Source: Pseudomonas sp. dw_612 (lineage in GTDB: Bacteria > Pseudomonadota > Gammaproteobacteria > Pseudomonadales > Pseudomonadaceae). Taken from it: 64,000 nt of DNA. Of the stretch, positions 50,512-58,300 are shown piece by piece (within the stretch, counting starts at the first letter, position 1; every line of letters begins with the position of its first letter). Below the pieces are notes generated by a model. It searched no databases. It was not told the DNA's origin and worked only from the letters and a program-made list of their open reading frames with translations. The stretch covers positions 1 to 64,000 of the forward strand of contig NZ_JAAVVC010000017.1 of assembly GCF_018449725.1 (NCBI RefSeq), written 5' to 3'. The position numbers and the translations under genes were made by a program.

Positions 50512-52185
50512 ATGACCCAGGAAACCGGCGGCTTCGCCGCTTTTAATCTTAATCCGAATATTCTTGCAGCCGTCATTGCGACCGGCTACGAAGAGCCTTC
50601 GGCTATTCAGCAGCAATCGATCCCGATCATCATGGCCGGCCACGACATGATTGGCCAGGCGCAAACCGGTACCGGTAAAACCGCCGCGTTCGCCCTGCCT
50701 ATCCTGCATCGCATCGATCCTGCAAAGCGCGAGCCGCAAGCCCTGATCCTGGCGCCAACCCGTGAGTTGGCGCTGCAAGTAGCAACCGCTTTCGAAACCT
50801 ACGCCAAGCAAATGCCGGGCGTTACCGTTGTGGCCGTTTACGGCGGCGCCCCTATGGGCCCACAACTGAAAGCAATCCGTAATGGCGCACAGATTGTTGT
50901 CGCCACTCCGGGTCGTCTGTGCGACCACCTGCGTCGTGACGAAAAAGTCCTGTCGACCGTGAACCACCTGGTTCTCGACGAAGCGGACGAAATGCTCAAA
51001 CTGGGTTTCATGGACGACCTCGAAGTTATCTTCAAGGCTCTGCCGCCAACCCGTCAGACCGTATTGTTCTCGGCGACCCTGCCGCAGTCGATCCGTGCCA
51101 TTGCCGAGCGTCACCTGCGTGATCCGCAGCACGTGAAAATCCAGACCAAGACTCAGACCGTTACCGCGATCGAACAGGCTCACCTGTTGGTTCACGCTGA
51201 CCAGAAGACCTCGGCTGTATTGAGCCTGCTGGAAGTTGAAGACTTCGACGCCCTGATCATGTTCGTGCGCACCAAGCAAGCGACCCTGGACCTGGCCAGT
51301 GCCCTGGAAGCCAAAGGCTACAAAGCCGCTGCGCTGAACGGTGACATTGCCCAGAACCAACGTGAGCGCGTGATCGAATCCCTCAAGGATGGCCGTCTGG
51401 ACATCGTTGTGGCGACCGACGTTGCTGCCCGTGGCCTGGACGTCCCGCGTATCACTCACGTGTTCAACGTTGATATGCCGTACGATCCAGAGTCCTACGT
51501 TCACCGTATCGGCCGTACTGGCCGTGCCGGTCGCGAAGGTCGTGCGCTGCTGCTGGTGACTCCGCGTGAGCGCCGCATGCTGCAAGTGATCGAGCGTGTA
51601 ACCGGTCAAAAGGTTGCCGAAGTTCGCCTGCCGGACGCACAAGCTGTTCTCGATGCTCGCATCAAGAAGTTGACCAACAGCCTGTCGCCGCTGGTGGCTG
51701 ATGCCGAATCGACTCACGGTGATCTGCTCGATCGCCTGACCGCCGACATCGGTTGCACCCCGCGTGCCCTGGCCGCTGCTCTGTTGCGCAAAGCCACCAA
51801 CGCTCAGGCGTTGACCCTGGCTGCAATCGAGAAAGAACGTCCACTGGTGCCGAACAACGCACCGCGTGGCGATCGTCCAGAGCGTACCGGTGATCGTCCG
51901 GACCGTGGTGATCGTGAGCGTCGTGCTCCGGTTCCATTGGCTGAAGGCCGTGCTCGCTGCCGTACCGCGCTGGGTGCGCGTGATGGCATCGCTGCCAAGA
52001 ACCTGCTGGGCGCTATCCTGAACGAAGGCGGCCTGGCTCGCGAAGCAATCGGTCGCATCCAGGTGCGTGACAGCTTCAGCCTCGTCGAACTGCCGGAAGA
52101 TGGTCTGGAAAAACTCCTGACCAAACTGAAGGACACTCGCGTTGCTGGCAAGCAGTTGAAGCTGCGTCGCTATCGCGAAGATTGA
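50512..52185 (+). CDS. DEAD-box ATP-dependent RNA helicase (CsdA/DeaD type)
   Basis: A 557-residue helicase. Q-motif GYEEPSAIQQQSIP, motif I AQTGTGKT, Ia PTRELALQ, II DEADEML, III SATLP, V RGLDVPRI (VAARGLD) and VI HRIGRTGRAGR are all intact. A basic linker with GDRPERTGDRPDRGDRER and a C-terminal DbpA-like RNA-binding domain (about 480-557) follow. It unwinds RNA in ribosome assembly and cold adaptation. The start at 50512 has AGAGG upstream; the longer frame from 50461 is not favoured. A strong terminator follows. Confidence 0.94.
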   Translation: MTQETGGFAAFNLNPNILAAVIATGYEEPSAIQQQSIPIIMAGHDMIGQAQTGTGKTAAFALPILHRIDPAKREPQALILAPTRELALQVATAFETYAKQMPGVTVVAVYGGAPMGPQLKAIRNGAQIVVATPGRLCDHLRRDEKVLSTVNHLVLDEADEMLKLGFMDDLEVIFKALPPTRQTVLFSATLPQSIRAIAERHLRDPQHVKIQTKTQTVTAIEQAHLLVHADQKTSAVLSLLEVEDFDALIMFVRTKQATLDLASALEAKGYKAAALNGDIAQNQRERVIESLKDGRLDIVVATDVAARGLDVPRITHVFNVDMPYDPESYVHRIGRTGRAGREGRALLLVTPRERRMLQVIERVTGQKVAEVRLPDAQAVLDARIKKLTNSLSPLVADAESTHGDLLDRLTADIGCTPRALAAALLRKATNAQALTLAAIEKERPLVPNNAPRGDRPERTGDRPDRGDRERRAPVPLAEGRARCRTALGARDGIAAKNLLGAILNEGGLAREAIGRIQVRDSFSLVELPEDGLEKLLTKLKDTRVAGKQLKLRRYRED

Positions 52186-52212
52186 TCCGCTCTCGGGCTG
52201 ATTGATCGCACA

Positions 52213-52246
52213 TAAAAAATCCCCGACTGGTTCGGGGATTTTTTTG
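52213..52246 (+). terminator. Terminator of the helicase gene
   Basis: AAAAAATCCCCGA-CTGG-TTCGGGGATTTTTTT. Confidence 0.93.
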
Positions 52247-52284
52247 CCTGCGGTTTGTGCTTGGCTGGGGACCGAGTTGCCTCC

Positions 52285-52379
52285 ATTCGCGAGCAAGCCC
52301 GCTCCCACAGTAGATCTCCAGTGAGCACAATATCTGTGCATCCCAGAGATGCCCTGTGGGAGCGGGCTTGCTCGCGAAG
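52285..52379. repeat. REP doublet
   Basis: ATTCGCGAGCAAGCCCGC and its inverse near 52355-52379, between convergent genes. Confidence 0.9.
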
Positions 52380-52399
52380 GGCGCGACACGGTCTGACTG

Positions 52400-53167
52400 T
52401 CAGCCAAACCGGTAAATATCCATCCCCAGCGCCCCCATGGTGAACCCTTGGTGCGCAATCCCGAACTCACCTCCAGCCCCGCGAGCAAAGTACAACGGCA
52501 GCAAATGCTCATCACTCGGATGGTTGCGCACAGCATTCGGCGCCTGCTGACGATAATCATGCAGTGCGACCTCGTCATCGGCAGCGAGCTTTTCAATTAT
52601 CCAGTCGCGAAACGCCTTGGCCCATGGCTCGACGCTTTCCGGGCCGGCATGCCAGTCCAGTTCGCGCAGGTTGTGGGTGATGCTGCCAGAGCCGATCAAC
52701 AGCACGCCGTGTTCACGCAGGCTGGCCAGCGCATGGCCGACTCGGGTTTGCAGCGCCGGGCCGCTGCGGGTCGGCAGTGAGACTTGCACCACCGGAATGT
52801 CGGCCTGCGGGTACATCAATGACAACGGCACCCAGACTCCGTGATCGAACGGCCGCTTGGCGTCGATGCGCGCCGGCAGGCCACCAACTTTCAACAGCTC
52901 GACCACCTCGGTCGCCAGCTGTGGATTACCGGGCGCGGGGTATTGCACATCGAACAACGCTTTTGGGAAGCCGCCGAAGTCGTGCCAGGTTTCGGGTTGC
53001 GGGTTGCCGCTGACCAGCAACTCGTTGCTTTCCCAGTGCGCAGACACAATCACGATGGCTTTGGGCTTCGGCATTTCTGCGGCCAGACGCGCCAAGGCCG
53101 GGCCGCTGGCGCCTGGTTCCAGTGCCAACATGGGCGAACCATGGGATATGTACAGGCTGGGGAACAT
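52400..53167 (-). CDS. Class III extradiol ring-cleavage dioxygenase family protein (DODA/YgiD-like)
   Basis: A 255-residue LigB-superfamily protein. Metal-binding residues of the family are visible: YISHGSPM (His9), SAHWES (His44) and FDHGVW, then GSGSITHNL. DODA members open catechol rings; bacterial YgiD acts on DOPA-like catechols, but the natural substrate here is unknown. It starts near 53167 with AGGAGCTC upstream. Confidence 0.87.
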   Translation of the reverse strand: MFPSLYISHGSPMLALEPGASGPALARLAAEMPKPKAIVIVSAHWESNELLVSGNPQPETWHDFGGFPKALFDVQYPAPGNPQLATEVVELLKVGGLPARIDAKRPFDHGVWVPLSLMYPQADIPVVQVSLPTRSGPALQTRVGHALASLREHGVLLIGSGSITHNLRELDWHAGPESVEPWAKAFRDWIIEKLAADDEVALHDYRQQAPNAVRNHPSDEHLLPLYFARGAGGEFGIAHQGFTMGALGMDIYRFG

Positions 53168-53270
53168 GAAAGAGCTCCTGAGGGGTAAGATGGCGTCATC
53201 TTCAGTCAGATCATTGATCTAAATCTAATATAAGTTTTAGGGTCTTTTGATCGAATTTTCGGGATTAATT

Positions 53271-53924
53271 ATGCAGCCGGAGTTTTGGCACAAGCGGTGG
53301 ACGTCGAATCAGATCGGCTTTCACCTGCCTGAAGTGAATCCATATCTGCAACGGTACTGGCCGCAGCTGGGCCTGGAAGAGGGCGCGCGGGTATTGGTGC
53401 CACTCTGTGGGAAAAGCCTGGACCTGCTATGGCTGGCGAAATGCGGCCACGAGGTGTTGGGCGTCGAATTGTCGGAAAAAGCCGTGGAAGACTTTTTCCA
53501 TGAGCATCAATTCGACCCGGACGTCAGCGATCAGGGCCCCTTCACCGTCTATCGCGCGGGTTCGATCGAAATCTGGTGCGGCGATTTCTTCGCGTTGACC
53601 GCCGGTGATGTGGCTGATTGCAGCGCGTTGTACGACCGCGCGGCGCTGATAGCCTTGCCGCCGAAAATGCGCGAGCAATACGCTGAGCACCTGAAGCGGA
53701 TCCTGCCGAAGGATTCCCTGGGGCTATTGATTACCCTGGATTACGAGCAGGCACAAAAGGACGGCCCGCCGTTTGCCGTGCTGGATGATGAGGTGCAGCG
53801 GTTGTTCGGTGCAGCCTGGGGGTTGAAGGTTCTGGAAGACCAGGATGTGTTGGGTGAGAGCTGGAAGTTTGTCGAAAGCGGTGTAACGCGGCTTGAAGAG
53901 CGGGTTTATCGGGTTTCCAGCTGA
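53271..53924 (+). CDS. tpm: Thiopurine/tellurite S-methyltransferase
   Basis: A 217-residue SAM-dependent methyltransferase. It begins MQPEFWHKRWTSNQIGFH, the signature of bacterial Tpm, and has motif I VLVPLCGKSLDLLWLA. Tpm methylates thiopurines, and also tellurite and selenite in pseudomonads. The start at 53271 begins the domain; the ribosome site is weak. Confidence 0.94.
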   Translation: MQPEFWHKRWTSNQIGFHLPEVNPYLQRYWPQLGLEEGARVLVPLCGKSLDLLWLAKCGHEVLGVELSEKAVEDFFHEHQFDPDVSDQGPFTVYRAGSIEIWCGDFFALTAGDVADCSALYDRAALIALPPKMREQYAEHLKRILPKDSLGLLITLDYEQAQKDGPPFAVLDDEVQRLFGAAWGLKVLEDQDVLGESWKFVESGVTRLEERVYRVSS

Positions 53925-53945
53925 TGGATTTGTGCTGGTCGTGCT

Positions 53946-54050
53946 GGCCTCATCGCGAGCAAGCTCGCTCCCACAGTGGATCGATGTCGATCACAAAATT
54001 GTGATTCAACCCGGTCAACCTGTGGGAGCGAGCTTGCTCGCGATAAGGCC
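53946..54050. repeat. REP doublet (TGTGGGAGCGAGCTTGCTCG family)
   Basis: GGCCTCATCGCGAGCAAGC and its inverse ending GCGATAAGGCC, between convergent genes. Confidence 0.9.
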
Positions 54051-54076
54051 CGACTGAACACCGCAAAACAAGCAGA

Positions 54077-54114
54077 CAAAAAAAGGCCCGCATTCACTGC
54101 GGGCCTTTTCTTTT
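54077..54114. terminator. Bidirectional terminator between tpm and htpX
   Basis: AAAAAAAAGGCCCGCA-TTCAC-TGCGGGCCTTTTCTTTT. Confidence 0.92.
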
Positions 54115-54127
54115 AGTGCCGAGCAAC

Positions 54128-55015
54128 TCAGCCCCGACGACGCAACGCGTCAATACGCTCTTCCAGCGGCGGGTGGCTCATGAACATGCGGGCGAAGCCC
54201 TGTTTGACGCCACCGTTGATGCCGAAGGCGTTCAAGGTGTCCGGCATGTGCACCGGCAGCCCTTGTTCGGCCCGCAGGCGTTGCAGGGCGCCGATCATTG
54301 CGCCGGTGCCGGCCAGGCGTGCGCCGGCTTCGTCAGCGCGGAATTCGCGTTTGCGCGAGAACCACATGACGATCGAGCTGGCCAGGATACCCAGCACCAG
54401 TTCGGCGAAGATCGTCGCTATGTAGTAGGCAATGCCTTGGCCTTCTTCGTTCTTGAAGATCACCTTGTCGACAAAGTTGCCGATGATCCGCGCAAAGAAC
54501 ATCACGAAGGTGTTCACCACGCCCTGGATCAGGGCCAGGGTGACCATGTCGCCGTTGGCTACGTGCCCGATCTCGTGGGCCAGCACGGCTTTGACTTCAT
54601 CCGGCGAGAACCGCTCGAGCAGGCCCTGGCTGACCGCGACCAGTGCGTCGTTCTTGTTCCAGCCGGTGGCGAAGGCGTTCGCCTCGTAGGCCGGGAAAAT
54701 CCCGACTTCAGGCATCTTGATCCCGGCTTCCCGGGACAGTTGCTCGACCGTTTGCAGCAGCCATTGCTCGTGACGGGTGCGCGGCTGGCTGATGATTTGG
54801 GTGCTGGTGCTCATCTTCGCCATCCACTTGGAGATGAACAGCGAGAACAGGGAACCGGCGAAACCAAAGACCGCACAGAAAATCAGCAGCTGATTGAGGT
54901 TGAGATCAACCCCGTTGGCCGCCATGAACCCGTTGAAGCCGAAAAGGCTCAGGGTGATGCTGGCAATCAGCACGACCGCCAGGTTAGTGGCCAAAAACAG
55001 CAGGATGCGCATCAT
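54128..55015 (-). CDS. htpX: Membrane protease HtpX
   Basis: A 295-residue zinc metalloprotease of the inner membrane, involved in quality control of membrane proteins. Two N-terminal helices (about 4-60), active site HEIGH (in VLAHEIGHVANGD), two further helices, and the third ligand Glu in REFRADEAGA. The C-terminus SHPPLEERIDALRRRG is typical. It is transcribed from a TTGAAT-TATATA promoter. Confidence 0.96.
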   Translation of the reverse strand: MMRILLFLATNLAVVLIASITLSLFGFNGFMAANGVDLNLNQLLIFCAVFGFAGSLFSLFISKWMAKMSTSTQIISQPRTRHEQWLLQTVEQLSREAGIKMPEVGIFPAYEANAFATGWNKNDALVAVSQGLLERFSPDEVKAVLAHEIGHVANGDMVTLALIQGVVNTFVMFFARIIGNFVDKVIFKNEEGQGIAYYIATIFAELVLGILASSIVMWFSRKREFRADEAGARLAGTGAMIGALQRLRAEQGLPVHMPDTLNAFGINGGVKQGFARMFMSHPPLEERIDALRRRG

Positions 55016-55331
55016 GGTTGTAGAAATCTCCTCATGCTAAAGATGTAGCGTACTGCGGGGTATATAAGGTGCTGCACCGTGCTATTCAACCGGGTGACTA
55101 TTTCAAACTGTGTCCTACAGCAATAGTTTAGCTGCGTGCAGGGCGTTTCCGACGCGGACGCAGGAAGAGTTTGACAGACGATTAACCGCGTAGCCCCCGT
55201 CTTTGTTAGACGCGAGCGCAAATACCATCATCAGGCAGCGGCGGCAACAGGGGGGTGCGGCAAGATATAGAGATGTGTTGCTGAATCAATCACCGTGCGA
55301 CACGGACCCGCGCCGCACGGTGACCGCCCGC
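55016..55331. other. Intergenic region between htpX and alaA
   Basis: Contains the htpX promoter at 55061-55089 and, near the alaA end, an imperfect palindrome (CACCGTGCGACACGGACCC...GCACGGTG, about 55290-55321) that may act in alaA transcript termination. Otherwise nothing recognised. Confidence 0.6.
55061..55089 (-). promoter_or_regulatory. htpX promoter
   Basis: On the minus strand TTGAAT (55089-55084), a 17-base spacer, and TATATA (55066-55061), leaving a leader of about 38 bases with GAGGAG before the ATG. Heat-shock control is known for htpX elsewhere, but no clear sigma-32 box was found. Confidence 0.6.
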
Positions 55332-56543
55332 TTACTGGCGGTAGGTCTTGAGGAAGTTGCCGATCCGGCCGATGGCCTGATCCAGTTCGTCGACCCGGGG
55401 CAGGGTGACGACGCGGAAGTGATCCGGCCATGGCCAGTTGAACGCCGTGCCTTGCACCACCAGCAGCTTCTCGGAGAGCAGCAGGTCGAGCACGAATTTC
55501 TCGTCGTTGTGGATCGGGCACACCTTCGGATCGATCCGCGGGAACGCATACAGCGCGCCCATCGGTTTGACGCAGCTCACGCCGGGAATGTCGTTGAGCA
55601 ATTCCCAGGTGCGATTGCGTTGTTCCAGCAGGCGACCTTGAGGCAACACCAGATCATTGATGCTCTGATAGCCGCCGAGTGCGGTCTGGATCGCGTGTTG
55701 GCTCGGCACGTTGGCACACAGGCGCATGTTGGCCAGCATGTCGATGCCTTCGATGTAGCTCTGGGCGTGGTGTTTCGGCCCGGAAATCGCGATCCAGCCG
55801 GAACGGAAACCGGCCACGCGGTAGGACTTGGACAGCCCGTTGAAGGTCAGGCACAGCAGGTCCGGCGCCAGCGAAGCGGTGCAGATGTGCACGGCATCGT
55901 CGTAGAGGATCTTGTCGTAGATCTCGTCGGAGAACACCACCAGGTTGTGCGAGCGGGCGAGTTCGAGCATGCCCAGCAGGACTTCCCTGGAATACACCGC
56001 GCCGGTCGGGTTGTTCGGGTTGATGATCACCAGGGCCTTGGTGTTCGGGGTGATCTTGGCCTTGATGTCGGCCAGGTCAGGGAACCAGTCGGCGCCTTCA
56101 TCGCACAGGTAGTGCACCGGGTTGCCGCCGGCCAGGCTCACGGCGGCGGTCCACAGTGGATAGTCGGGAGCGGGCACCAGCACTTCGTCGCCGTTGTTGA
56201 GCAGGGCTTGCATCGACATCACGATCAGCTCGGACACGCCGTTGCCCAGATAGATGTCTTCGATGCCGACACCTTCGACCTGCTTCTGCTGGTAATACTG
56301 CATCACCGCTTTGCGCGCGCTGAACAGGCCTTTGGAATCGCTGTAGCCCTGGGCGGTCGGCAGGTTGCGGATCACGTCCTGGAGGATTTCATCCGGCGCT
56401 TCGAAACCAAAGGGCGCCGGGTTGCCGATGTTCAGCTTGAGGATGCGATGGCCTTCCTCTTCCAGGCGTTTGGCGTGCTTGAGCACTGGGCCGCGAATGT
56501 CGTAGCAGACGTTGGCGAGCTTGTTCGATTTGCTGACCTGCAT
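55332..56543 (-). CDS. alaA: Alanine aminotransferase AlaA-type (PLP-dependent)
   Basis: A 403-residue class I/II aminotransferase. PLP-binding Lys is in FNGLSKSYRVAGFRSGW. Other conserved parts: LNIGNPAPFGFEAP, PAPDYPLWTAAV, IINPNNPTGAVYS and DEIYDKILYD. It is close to E. coli AlaA (pyruvate + glutamate to alanine). The start at 56543 (MQVSKSNKLANVCYDIRGP) is the family start. Confidence 0.9.
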   Translation of the reverse strand: MQVSKSNKLANVCYDIRGPVLKHAKRLEEEGHRILKLNIGNPAPFGFEAPDEILQDVIRNLPTAQGYSDSKGLFSARKAVMQYYQQKQVEGVGIEDIYLGNGVSELIVMSMQALLNNGDEVLVPAPDYPLWTAAVSLAGGNPVHYLCDEGADWFPDLADIKAKITPNTKALVIINPNNPTGAVYSREVLLGMLELARSHNLVVFSDEIYDKILYDDAVHICTASLAPDLLCLTFNGLSKSYRVAGFRSGWIAISGPKHHAQSYIEGIDMLANMRLCANVPSQHAIQTALGGYQSINDLVLPQGRLLEQRNRTWELLNDIPGVSCVKPMGALYAFPRIDPKVCPIHNDEKFVLDLLLSEKLLVVQGTAFNWPWPDHFRVVTLPRVDELDQAIGRIGNFLKTYRQ

Positions 56544-56768
56544 GGCGATGTGTTCCCGAAAATGAACGATCCAGGCGGCGGATGGACAACCGTACTGGGA
56601 ATCCTGCGTATTCACACAGGCCTGACGCCTTCAGTGGCGACACTCATAATCCGTTTGAATGCGCGGGGTCTGGCTGCCAGACTGGCGTTTGACGAGGCGC
56701 AATCATACGTGCCGCCCGATCCGTGGAAAAGGTACAGATCGGGCTTTTTCAGCTGCTGAGGTGTGACG

Positions 56769-57164
56769 ATGGAAAAGTTGGATAAAACCCTGGAAGAATG
56801 GAAGGCGATGCTCGATCCAGAGCAATACAACGTTTGTCGCCTCAAGGGCACAGAACGGCCGTTCTCCGGCAAGTACAACGACACCAAGACCGACGGCGTT
56901 TACCACTGCATCTGCTGCGATGAGCCGTTGTTCGATTCCAAGACCAAATTCGATTCCGGCTGCGGCTGGCCGAGCTTCTACGCGCCGATCGGCGACAGTG
57001 CGATGGTCGAGATCCGCGACGTCAGCCACGGCATGATCCGCACCGAAGTGGTCTGCGCCAAATGCGACGCACACCTGGGGCACGTGTTCCCGGATGGCCC
57101 GCCACCGACCGGTTTGCGTTACTGCATCAACTCGGTGTGCCTGGACCTCGTTCCCCGCACGTAA
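56769..57164 (+). CDS. msrB: Peptide-methionine (R)-S-oxide reductase MsrB
   Basis: A 131-residue repair enzyme. Structural zinc site: CICC and CAKC. The catalytic Cys is in LRYCINS, with the GGCGWPSF-type motif (SGCGWPSFYAP) and GHVFPDGP. It reduces Met-R-sulfoxide with thioredoxin. The ATG at 56769 has GAGGTG upstream. It is divergent from alaA and upstream of gpx. Confidence 0.96.
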   Translation: MEKLDKTLEEWKAMLDPEQYNVCRLKGTERPFSGKYNDTKTDGVYHCICCDEPLFDSKTKFDSGCGWPSFYAPIGDSAMVEIRDVSHGMIRTEVVCAKCDAHLGHVFPDGPPPTGLRYCINSVCLDLVPRT

Positions 57165-57173
57165 TGCGAGCCC

Positions 57174-57270
57174 TGTAGGAGCTGCCGAAGGCTGCGATCT
57201 TTTGATCTTGATCTTCAGTGATCTCGAAAAAAGCAAAATCAAAAGATCGCAGCCTTCGGCAGCTCCTACA
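57174..57270. repeat. REP doublet (GTAGGAGCTGCCGAAGGC family)
   Basis: Two inverted arms of about 35 bases with a 27-base centre, between msrB and gpx. Confidence 0.92.
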
Positions 57271-57356
57271 GATGATCAGTGTTCAATAATTTAGATTGCA
57301 CACAATTCAATTGCTTACTATGTTTGACGCTTCTTCCTGCATCTGGAGCCCAAACC

Positions 57357-57842
57357 ATGAGCGACAACCTGCTGAGCATCCCGGTCACCACCATCAAGGG
57401 TGAACAGAAAACCCTGTCCGACTTCGCCGGCAAAGCCGTTCTGGTAGTCAACACCGCCAGCAAATGCGGTTTCACCCCGCAGTACAAAGGTCTGGAAGAA
57501 CTGTGGCAGACCTACAAGGATCAAGGCCTGGTGGTGCTCGGCTTTCCCTGCAACCAGTTCGGCAAGCAGGAGCCTGGTAACGAAGGGGCGATTACTGAGT
57601 TCTGCGAGCTGAACTACGGTGTCAGCTTCCCGCTGTTCAAGAAGATCGATGTCAACGGTTCCGACGCCCATCCGCTGTTCGTTCAATTGAAAAAACGCGC
57701 GCCGGGCCTGCTGGGTTCCCAAGGCATCAAGTGGAACTTCACCAAGTTCCTGATCGGCAAGGACGGCCAGTTGGTCAAGCGCTTCGCCCCGGCGACCAAG
57801 CCGCAGGATTTGACCGCCGAGATCGAAGCACTGCTGAAATGA
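57357..57842 (+). CDS. Glutathione peroxidase family protein
   Basis: A 161-residue Cys-type peroxidase. The catalytic tetrad is seen as Cys37 (NTASKCGFTPQY), Gln in FPCNQFGKQEPG, and Trp and Asn in KWNFTKFLI. It removes H2O2 or organic peroxides, usually with thioredoxin. GGAG precedes the ATG. Its stop overlaps the start of the following MarR regulator (ATGA), so the peroxidase and its sensor are co-translated. Confidence 0.94.
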   Translation: MSDNLLSIPVTTIKGEQKTLSDFAGKAVLVVNTASKCGFTPQYKGLEELWQTYKDQGLVVLGFPCNQFGKQEPGNEGAITEFCELNYGVSFPLFKKIDVNGSDAHPLFVQLKKRAPGLLGSQGIKWNFTKFLIGKDGQLVKRFAPATKPQDLTAEIEALLK

Positions 57843-58300
57843 ACAGCGTGTCCGCCGATTCCCTGAAACTCGATAGCCAGCTCTGCTTCAAGCTGTATGC
57901 CGCGTCCCGGGCGGTGATCCGTGGCTATAAGCCGATGCTCGATCAGCTCGGCCTGACTTACCCGCAATACCTGGCAATGCTGGTGTTGTGGGAATGGCAG
58001 GAAGAGGCCCCGGAGCAGCCGACCGTCAAGGCCTTGGGCGAACGCCTGGCGCTGGATTCGGGCACCCTCACGCCGTTGCTCAAGCGACTTGAGCAACTGC
58101 AATTGGTCCAGCGCCAGCGTTCGGCGCGGGATGAGCGTGAGGTGCACCTGAGTCTGTCGCCCGCCGGTCAGGCCTTGCGTGAGCAGGTAGGGCCGCTCAA
58201 GGCGCGGCTGCTGTGCGACAGCGGCGTGGACCTGAATCGCCTGAATGAACTGCGCGAAGGCCTGGATCAACTATTGGGGCAGATCAAAGCGCTGTCGTAG
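57839..58300 (+). CDS. ospR: MarR-family peroxide-sensing regulator (OspR/OhrR-like)
   Basis: A 153-residue regulator paralogous to the OhrR at 42037. Sensing Cys16 lies in SQLCFKLY and a second Cys in RLLCDSG. The winged helix is ALGERLALDSGTLTPLLKRLE...RDEREVH. The position between gpx and the hybrid kinase matches P. aeruginosa OspR, which represses the upstream gpx. Overlaps gpx by four bases and the convergent kinase by 17. Confidence 0.82.
   Translation: MNSVSADSLKLDSQLCFKLYAASRAVIRGYKPMLDQLGLTYPQYLAMLVLWEWQEEAPEQPTVKALGERLALDSGTLTPLLKRLEQLQLVQRQRSARDEREVHLSLSPAGQALREQVGPLKARLLCDSGVDLNRLNELREGLDQLLGQIKALS

Noticed and set aside
50452..52596. A 714-codon open frame on the minus strand
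   Set aside because: It is antisense to the intact DEAD-box helicase, has no recognisable domain, and results from the strong GC/codon bias of that highly expressed gene.
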